Origin: Cyrtodaria siliqua | Lineage: Eukaryota; Mollusca; Bivalvia; Adapedonta; Hiatellidae | NCBI GenBank assembly: GCA_037043455.1 | Contig: JAWPHD010001133.1 | Span: forward strand, 1 to 64,000 | Reading direction: 5' to 3' | Length of the DNA stretch: 64,000 nucleotides | Shown here: piece after piece, positions 57,086 to 64,000 of the stretch | Layout of the letters: the number at the start of each line of letters is the position of its first letter | Position numbering within the stretch: the stretch's first letter is position 1 | Notes under the pieces: model-generated | The model's input: the letters and a program-made list of their open reading frames with translations, nothing else | Database searches by the model: none | What the model was told of the DNA's origin: nothing | Program-made: the position numbers and the translations under genes

Positions 57086-58233
57086 TGACCATGGTTACAT
57101 TTGACTTTACATTAATATTTTTTTTTTTTTTTTTAAAAATGTGGACAATATGTGATTGTTTACTTCAAAATAGATTATAAATATTTTACTAAGTGTTTTT
57201 ACCGTTTGATTTTTTTTTATAAATTGTCATTTTATTGCGTCATAATTTGTTCATGGATCAATTTCCATTTTTTTGGATGTTAAATTATTAAACAATAACA
57301 TATCATTTTTTGCGACATTATTAAAGTATAACATGTCATAATATTTCGAAAATATGGCCACTCTCGATGTTACTGTTTGGATATTTTTAGGATCAGTTTT
57401 CATTTTCTGTGACATTATTGAACAATAACTTTTCTATTTTTGCGATGTTTCCAAGTATAACACGTCGGATCACAAATTACATTTAATAAATATTTCTGAC
57501 ATCTTTTTAAAAATGTGAATAGTATTCAAAGACCCAATGTGATATGGAGGATTGCAAATATTCTGTATTATAAATCTTAACAAAGTGTTTCCCTTCGGCC
57601 AAATATAATACATGATTGTGTTTATTGTTGCATTGTTGGAAAAAATTTGGCTGGAATGTCAGCTTTTTTATTTTTTTTTATTTTACTTTTCATAAGTGAA
57701 GACTTTAAGCTCGAGAACAATTAGATAGCGAGGTACAGAAAAGATGCACTTACTTTTTGCGAGTGTGCTTAACAAACTGAACAATAATTATTGTCAGAAT
57801 AATTAGATTTTTTTTTCTCGGTAAAAAAAAGAGGAGTCGGTCAGGTTACAATAAACAGATATTATTTTATTTGGCCTTTGCATTATAGATTGTTGCACAG
57901 TTTATTGTGGCATAATTTGTTTATTTTAGGGTCAGATCCCATTATGCGACATTATCAAAGCGTAACTTTTAATATTTTAGTGACGTTATCAAAGGATTTA
58001 TAACAGGTAAATTCAGAGGTGTCATGAAGAGGAGGTACTTTGACTGGTCTACCCGGATACTATCATACCTTTACAGTATACTTATTTTATACCATTATCA
58101 ATCAAAATACCTGTCTACTCTGTTCTGTGAGCCGCTTACTTGAAAAGTTAATTACAACCTTGGGTAAATGACAGATCACAAATTGTGTAAAACCATGGCC
58201 ATGTTATATTTAATGAATATTTCTGGCATGTAT
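57086..58233. other. Intron of the tyrosine-recombinase relic
   Basis: Very AT-rich with T-runs near 57118 and 57660 and weak echoes of the TATAACAT repeat. No gene or element ends were recognised. Confidence 0.4.
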
Positions 58234-58252
58234 ATGTGTATATTTTATTAAC

Positions 58253-58393
58253 CTTCAAACAGATTAACACCCCATTTAGTGTTCCTCTTTGTGGCCTCAC
58301 TTTGCTTGTGTAGCTCTAAGTTGTGTAGGTCCTCCTCAGACAGCTTCTTAAATCTGCGGGGAGCCTGTTGATGTTCGGCATCGTCCTTTATAT
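58253..58393 (-). pseudogene. Tyrosine-recombinase relic, duplicated exon (downstream copy)
   Basis: A 141-nt exon with acceptor TTCAGTACAG (58394-58403) and donor GTTAATA (from 58252 down), phase 1 at both ends. It encodes 46 complete codons including RRFKKLSEEDLHNLELHKQ, SEATKRNTKW and GVNLFE. This is the N-terminal SAM-like helix region of DUF3504/Crypton-derived proteins (usual form: F..lseeel..l...k...nTk..tkW....F..W). Joined in phase to the main exon it continues NLFE-EWCIESGHP, restoring the expected F-x-x-W. No stop is present inside this exon. Confidence 0.72.
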
Positions 58394-58713
58394 CTGTACT
58401 GAATTTTTAAAAATATGTTACCGACATAAATTTTATTAATTTTTTTTTCAGTTTGATTAATTACTTTTTTCTAGCTGTTTTGCATGTGTAAATTATGTTG
58501 AATTATGGACAAATTCAAAATAAAACCCTTACGACTGTACATTCTGTGTGTGCTTTGACATTCCTTAAACAAAAAAATCATCTAATATTAAAGTTGGAGA
58601 AAGAAATAATCCAGGTCTTCATGCTGCACTTGTTTTCTATTGCTAAAATTGTTTATAAAATGCACAATTTCACATATTTCACATTTTATTGAATATGTGT
58701 ATATTTTATTAAC

Positions 58714-58854
58714 CTTCAAACAGATTAACACCCCATTTAGTGTTCCTCTTTGTGGCTTCACTTTGCTTGTGTAGCTCTAAGTTGTGTAGGTCCTCCTCAG
58801 ACAGCTTCTTAAATCTGCGGGGAGCCTGTTGATGTTCGGCATCGTCCTTTATAT
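58714..58854 (-). pseudogene. Tyrosine-recombinase relic, duplicated exon (upstream copy)
   Basis: The twin of the 58253 exon, shifted by exactly 461 bp, with the same splice sites and phase. The substitution inside the exon is synonymous-position-like (GCC/GCT-type change in the SEATK stretch). If both copies were included, the protein would carry the 47-residue helix region twice in frame, because each copy is a multiple of three in length. Confidence 0.7.
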
Positions 58855-59470
58855 CTGTACTGAATTTTTAAAAATATGTTACCGACATAAATTTTATTAA
58901 TTTTTTTTTCAGTTTGATTAATTACTTTTTTCTAGCTGTTATGCATGTGTAAATTATGTTGAATTATGGACAAATTCAAAATAAAACCCTTACGACTGTA
59001 CATTCTGTGTGTGCTTTGACATTCTTTAAACAAAAAAATCATCTAATATTAAAGTTGGAGAAAGAAATAATCCAGGTCTTCATGCTGCACTTGTTTTCTA
59101 TTGCTAAAATTGTTTATAAAATGCACAATTTCACATATTTCACATTTTATTGAATAATTAAATGTAGCAGTTGGTATAATAAGTCAGTGGCATAAATATC
59201 ATGATGCACTAGTTTAATAAATATGCAAATATAGACTGAATGATCACTTGGTACACCGTAACCGTTTAAAATGCTGGTTAACAAAAATAAACAAGGCAGT
59301 TCAGTAGTTTTTTGTCGTGCTTTGGATAACTTGAGCACAATCCGAGTCATGAGAAAGTACATTAACATTGATCAAAAAAGTAAATCACAATTTGGATGAA
59401 AAAAATACAGAGCTACTGAAAATCTTGAACAATTTCTTTTCTTTGCGATTTGTTTGGAAAAATCTGGCAT

Positions 59471-59547
59471 CCTCGTAACTCAGTGGATAAGGCCGTAAGC
59501 TTTAGAGCTACAGAATTCTGCTGTGTGGGTTCGATCACTGACCGAGG
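59471..59547 (+). repeat. tRNA-like pseudogene / SINE head
   Basis: A-box-like TAACTCAGTGG (59476-59486) and B-box GGTTCGATCAC (59528-59538) are 41 bp apart, and flanking CCTCG (59471) and CGAGG (59543) can pair as an acceptor-stem remnant. The anticodon arm does not fold cleanly, so it is unlikely to be a functional tRNA. Confidence 0.5.
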
Positions 59548-59679
59548 CTTGTCAGATGGGAAACTATCCTTTATCACATCTCCCTCTGAGGTTGAAGTCC
59601 CAAAATAACCTAACAAATGTGTAAGTTTTGTTTTATTGCAAAACTTGTGATAGAGGAATATTTTACTGAAGAATTTTAC

Positions 59680-60036
59680 CATCATTTTCAATGATTATAT
59701 CTGGTTGTGCCATGCAAACTGGCTTCAGGGTGGGCGGTTGTATTTCACTCTCCAGTGCCATGGGAAACAGCTCCAGGGTAGGCTGTAACAGCTCCAGGGT
59801 AGGCTGTGGTAACAGCTCCAGTGTAGGCTGTGGTATTTCGCCCTTCACACAATGGTTGGTTGTGATATTTGGCAGTGCTTGGTCAACTGACTCTCCGTCA
59901 GAGATGACTTGGCAAATTAATTCATTTGTGGGTCAATTTTTGGGTCATATCCCACATCTTCAAACTGAAATTCTGTCGGCAAAGTGATGGCAAAAAAGCC
60001 ATAATCTTCTGAAAGAAGGTCGTTTGTTCGTGCCAT
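59680..60036 (-). pseudogene. Tyrosine-recombinase relic, first coding exon
   Basis: An ATG at 60034-60036 opens MARTNDLLSEDYGFFAITLP and then TEFQFEDVGYDPKID. That frame hits TAA within 40 codons. From the PKIDP position the +/-1 frame continues NELICQVISDGESVDQALP and a stretch with three ~9-residue repeats of QPTLELL(P). It ends at a phase-1 donor (GATG|GTAAAATT, exon end 59680). The phase fits the 58854 exon: G|AT gives Asp. A single frameshift near 59925-59935, close to an A-run, separates the two halves. The start codon is the natural one for this first exon but is unconfirmed. Confidence 0.55.
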
Positions 60037-60430
60037 TTGGTCTTTTTTGACACTTCGCAGGTGAACAGACAAACTTTCTCGGAACGCGTTTTATGAAATA
60101 AAAACAATTCTCAAGTGTACCAGAAATAATAGAATTTAATTCTTTATTCATTTACCAATCAAAATATTTATTAAACATTTTTTCCCCCGTCGTTTTGAGT
60201 TAAAAATTACTTATTTACTCTGCGCATAATGTTACTATAAATACCATACATCGATCGCTATTTTTAGAGCAAGTTTGGGAATTACCAAAAGTAGTTCCTT
60301 GGTCACATGATTAATAATGTGACGTATTATCGAAAAATAACAACGCAAAAGATTTAATGACTAGCCAATGAAAACGCAGGAAAAGGGAATAATATTTACA
60401 GTTTGTAATTATATATATATATACATATAT
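60037..60430. other. Flank upstream of the tyrosine-recombinase relic
   Basis: AT-rich, with no TATA-like element I would trust. Ends in a TATATATATATACATATAT tract. No gene recognised. Confidence 0.35.
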
Positions 60431-61310
60431 TAGAAATACAAAGGGTCCTAACTCAGTGGAAAATTATCGAACTGGAACGTCATGATAGAATGCGCATTTC
60501 CACTCAATATTGATACTTCCTAGCAATTTTCGCGAAATTCTAAGAAGGAGTTATTGAGAAATAGCCCGGACAAGAATTGCGTCTATGGATAGATATTAAA
60601 AATACAAAGCACCTTAACTCAGTGGAAAATTATCGAACCGGAACGTCATGACAGTATGCGCATGTCCATTTGTTATTGATACTTCCTAGCAAGTTTCGCG
60701 AAATTCTAAGAAGGAGTTATTGAGAAATAGCCCGGGGGAGAACTGCGTCTACGGACAGATATTACAAATACAAAGGGCCAAAACTCAGTGGAAAATTATT
60801 GAACCGGAACGTCATGATAGTATGAGCATGTCCACTCAATACTGATACTTCCTAGCAAGTTTTGTGAAATTCTAAGAAGGAGTTATTGAGAAATAACCCG
60901 GACAAGAATTGCGTCTACGGATGGACTTCCGGATGGACCTCAAACGGAATAGAGCAAGATGCCACCTTGCAAGGGCCATGTTTAAAGGGGCCATATAAAT
61001 AAAGGGCCAAGCTTTAAAAATAAAGGGCCATATATAAAGGAAAACGGCCCTTTCTTTCAGAAAAAGGCAATCTATTTTTGTCCCAAGTATTTGGACAAAG
61101 TGAGCCCAATTAACTTGGACAGCCTATGGTGGGGGCCATTTTTTAAAAATGTTTGGATTATGATCTTCTGGCTCTCTGCTACCATTTGAGCACAAAAAAC
61201 AGGGGGCCAGTAGGAAAAGGACCCTTTTCTTCCGGACAGGCATGGCCCTCTGCTCCATTTTAGCTGCACGGACGGACAGACGAGCCGATTCCAGTATACC
61301 ACCCCCCACT
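60431..61310 (+). mobile_element. Family I element with GGGGCCATATAAA tail
   Basis: Three I cores with 166-bp spacing (AATACAAAG at 60435, 60601 and 60767). Then GGATGGACTTCCGGATGG, a tract of AAAGGGCCATATAAA-type repeats (60985-61045), a single-copy body, GCACGGACGGACAGACG and a terminal GTATACCACCCCCCACTAG with TCTGGTATGGG. It resembles the 52206 element in core and terminus type. Confidence 0.65.
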
Positions 61311-62058
61311 AGTCTGGTATGGGTATTGTTTAATTTGTCCCATTCTATGAATGAGATTTCATGAAAATGGGTGGGGGGTTTATATTAACATTCTAAACAA
61401 ATTTGGTAAAGATCAGATAAAAAATGAAGTAGCTACAGATTTAACAAAGGAAAATACAATATAGCATTTTTTAACAAATCAAGGGCCATAACTCTGTCGT
61501 TACTAACAAGATCTAGCTGGTTTTCGAACCTGTCCAAGATTCCTGCCAAATTTCATAGAAATCCAACAAGCCGTTTAGGAGAAGTAGTGTCGACAAGATA
61601 TTTAAAGTAATAATGTAAAAGGGCCATAACTCTGTCAAAAATCAGCGAACTGGAACAAAAGCGTGATATGCACAACTGGACATCTTACCGATGCTTCCTG
61701 CCAAGTTTCGGCGAAATCCAACAAGGCGTTTAGGACGAGTAGCGCCGACAAGAAATCTTAAGTAAAAATGTCAAGGGGCTGTAACTCCATCAAAAATCAA
61801 CAAACCGGAAAAAATGCAATAGGCACAACTAGAAATCATACCAATGCTTTTTGCTAAGTTTCGTCAAAAAAAAAAAATTTAATTAAAAAAAAAAAAAAAA
61901 AAATTAAACAAAGGACTAGGTATGATAAGGGACAAAATTGGCCCCCAATATTGAAAGTTTTAATGCACAAGTTTTGAATACCTAATTTAACTACAAATGA
62001 ACTGAATGAATATTAAAAATGAGTTTAAGAGCCTCACAAACAAGGCCTTTTCTTTCAA
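61311..62058 (+). repeat. M-core fragment, poly-A tract and spacer
   Basis: M cores at 61390-61865 (GTCAAAAATCAGCGAACTGG, TTTAGGAGAAGTAGTGTCG), a poly-A stretch at 61866-61905, then ~150 bp of apparently single-copy DNA up to the family A start. Confidence 0.6.
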
Positions 62059-63324
62059 ACAAGAGGTCAATGACCTTGAAGCTCTACTGATTGATTTTGA
62101 TTTTAGGAAGTAGTCGCTACAAACTTGTATTTTGAAAATTTATTTTTAGCCGTGACGGCCATCTTGAATTTCCGGCCGACCTGAAATTTTGCTAGGATCA
62201 ATTAGACATCAAAAGCAACATTCCTGTGAAGTTTCATGAAAATCCGTCAAGTAGTTTCAGAGGAGTAGTCGCTACAAGTTTTCATTATATAACTCTATGT
62301 AAACAAAGATGGCCGCTGACTGCCATGTTTAACATCGAATCAAAACGATTTTTGACAAGGATCAACATCATGTCATGCTGATCATTTTAGAAAAAGTCCC
62401 ATATCAATATCACTTATAGTTTTCAAGAAGTAGTCGCTACAATTTTGTATTTTGAAAATCTATTTTTAGCCATGGTGGCCATTTTGAATTTCCAGCCGAC
62501 CTGAAATTTTGCTAGGATCAATTAGACATTATGAGCAACATTCCTGTAAAGTTTCATGAAAATCCGCCAAGTAGTTTCAGAGGAGTAGTCGCTACAAGTT
62601 TTTACTATATAATTCTATGTAAACAAAGATGGCCGCTGGCAGCCATGTTTAACGTCGAATCAAAACGATTTTTGACAGAGACCAACATCATGTCATGCTG
62701 ATCATTTTAGAAAAAGTCCCATATCAATATCACTTATAGTTTTCAAGAAGTAGTCGCTACAAACTTGTATTTTGAAAATTTATTTTTAGCCGTGGCGGCC
62801 ATCTTGAATTTCCGGCCATCCTAAAATTTTGCTAGGATCAATAACACATCAAGAGCAACATTCCTGTGAAGTTTCATGAAAATCCGTCGAGTAGTTTTAG
62901 AGGAGTAGTCGCTACAAGTTTTCATTATATAACTCTATGTAAACAAAGATGGCCGCTGGCAGCCATGTTTAACGCAGCCATGTTTAACGCCGAATCAAAA
63001 CGATTTTCGACAAGAACCAACATCATGTCATGCTGATCATTTTAGAAAAATTCCCATATCAATATCACTGTGAGTTTTCAAGAAGTAGTCGCTACAAACT
63101 TGTATTTTAAAAATCTTTTTTTAGCTTTGGCGGCCATCTTGGATTTCACATCAACATGAATTTTTGCTAGGATCAACTAGACTTCATGGGCAACATTTCT
63201 GTAAAGTTTCATGAAATCCATCCAGTAGTTTCAGAGGAGTAGTCGCTACAAATAAAAGTTTACGGACAGACGGACGGACGACGGACGCCGCACGACGGCA
63301 TAAGCTCTGATCAGTCGAGCTAAA
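62059..63324 (+). mobile_element. Family A HINE-like element, full length with reduced hairpin
   Basis: 5' terminus ACAAGAGGTCAATGACC with AGCTCTACTGAT, about three and a half 320-bp units, and a small local duplication near 62965 (GCAGCCATGTTTAACGC twice). A GGACGGACGACGG tract and a shortened 3' end GCTCTGATCAGTCGAGC, then TAAAA, close it; the left hairpin arm is lost. Confidence 0.82.
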
Positions 63325-63690
63325 AATGACATTTTTGTTCATTTTCAGCAGTTTTCGATCAGTTTTTGGTCTTGGAAATAAAGAGCGCATCCTCGAGCAC
63401 AGCTGATTTTTTGTTGAAACAGGTACTTGATAGGGATGCATCATTAGCCAAAAAACTGTGTGTGCTCGGAGGTGCGCTCTATATTTTTAGGATCAAAATC
63501 TTGCCCAGAAAGGTCCAAAATCTACAAAATATAACAAAATTACCCAAAATAACGTTTTTTGAGACCCTATTAAATCTTCTAGATAAATAAAATAAATAAA
63601 AATATATTTTGAAGATAGAATATGATCAATTTACTTCAATATGCACAACAGATTATATGTAAATATTATTTTTTGCATTTCGAATATATT
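63325..63690. other. Interval without recognised features
   Basis: AT-rich, with a 74-codon plus-strand frame from 63366 that shows no domain. Confidence 0.35.
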
Positions 63691-64000
63691 GCCCTTGTCA
63701 AAAAAGCTACCTTATACGTATGTTTTGCGTAGCTAAAATTATTTCAAAAGCTACGTAAAAAGTATGTAATAGCTACGTAAAAGCTAGCGGTATTGGCACC
63801 TGCGTATTTCTTCATATACGCAGCTTTTGTGCAGATTTTACACAAATGATGCAAAACACAGCAGTAACAAACAAGCTGCGCAAAAGCTGCGTTTTCAAAG
63901 GTCTACATAATAATTTACCTTTAATGTAAAAGCTGCGTGAAAAGCAGCTTTTACAAAGGTGCCAATACCGCTAGCTTTTACGTAGCTATTACGCATAAAC
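63690..64000. mobile_element. Inverted-repeat element built of AGCTACGTA / AGCTGCGTA iterations, cut by the window edge
   Basis: A perfect 36-bp inverted repeat: 63766-63801 (GTAATAGCTACGTAAAAGC...) and 63957-63992. The 155 bp between, and the ~70 bp to the left, are full of AGCTACGTA, CAGCTTTTG, AAGCTGCG and GCAGCTTTT in both orientations, so many alternative hairpins are possible. The right side runs off the window. Confidence 0.75.

Larger units (their letters stand above)
58234..59155. repeat. 461-bp tandem duplication containing an exon
   Basis: 58234-58694 and 58695-59155 are almost identical; I see three substitutions (GGCCTCAC/GGCTTCAC, GTTTTGCATG/GTTATGCATG, ATTCCTTAAAC/ATTCTTTAAAC) and no obvious indels. 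Each copy carries one exon of the tyrosine-recombinase relic with both splice sites. Confidence 0.92.

Noticed and set aside
59471..59547. Functional tRNA gene
   Set aside because: A and B boxes are recognisable, but the anticodon arm does not pair and the acceptor stem is only five base pairs.

Overview
The window looks like intron-rich, repeat-dense DNA from a bivalve mollusc, probably a clam-like heterodont (inference; I cannot name the species). It is AT-rich, has spliced genes with canonical GT/AG borders, and is dominated by elements built like the bivalve 'pearl' / Helentron-associated (HINE) non-autonomous transposons: a short 5' terminus, tandem core repeats of about 160 bp, an ACGG-type microsatellite and a 3' hairpin ending in GAGCTAAAA. 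Most open reading frames here are chance frames inside these repeats and are not annotated as genes.

The only host-like gene supported is on the minus strand and encodes a macrodomain (ADP-ribose-binding) protein of the PARP9/PARP14-like type. Three coding exons are visible: 50892-50998, 23824-24639 and 4710-5158. Their splice phases fit exactly (phase 1 to phase 1 at both junctions) and together they give the C-terminal ~457 residues: the end of one macrodomain, an Arg/Gly/His-rich linker, a second macrodomain and a polar tail with a stop codon. The two introns are about 26.3 kb and 18.7 kb and consist mostly of transposon-derived arrays. The 5' exons are not in view, probably beyond the right edge.

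Repeat layout: several termini-plus-core families recur. Family A (termini AAGAGGTCAATGACC..., 320-bp dimeric core) has copies at 2793, 10312, 14352, 15797, 17559, 34966 and 62059. The B/C family (terminus AAGAGGCCCAAGAGGGCC) carries a C-core array followed by a B-core array in a fixed order (27277, 30933, 37345, 43467), with shorter derivatives elsewhere. Family D (terminus GATCACCTGAG), I, J, M and H arrays fill other gaps. Conventional TIR elements (5366-7600, 25139-26043, 26052-27107, 31889-32233), foldback palindromes (27808-27960, 56574-56731) and tRNA-derived SINE-like pieces are nested among them.

The right third (53-60 kb) holds a 33/36-bp minisatellite, a mariner-type transposase relic, and a decayed minus-strand gene of the Crypton-derived tyrosine-recombinase class (DUF3504/KIAA1958-like). 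Its exons lie at 59680-60036, 58714-58854 (duplicated at 58253-58393) and 55691-56423; stop codons, frameshifts and an internal deletion show it is a pseudogene. Boundaries of repeats are read by eye and are good to roughly 5-20 bp unless a TIR or an empty-site comparison is cited.
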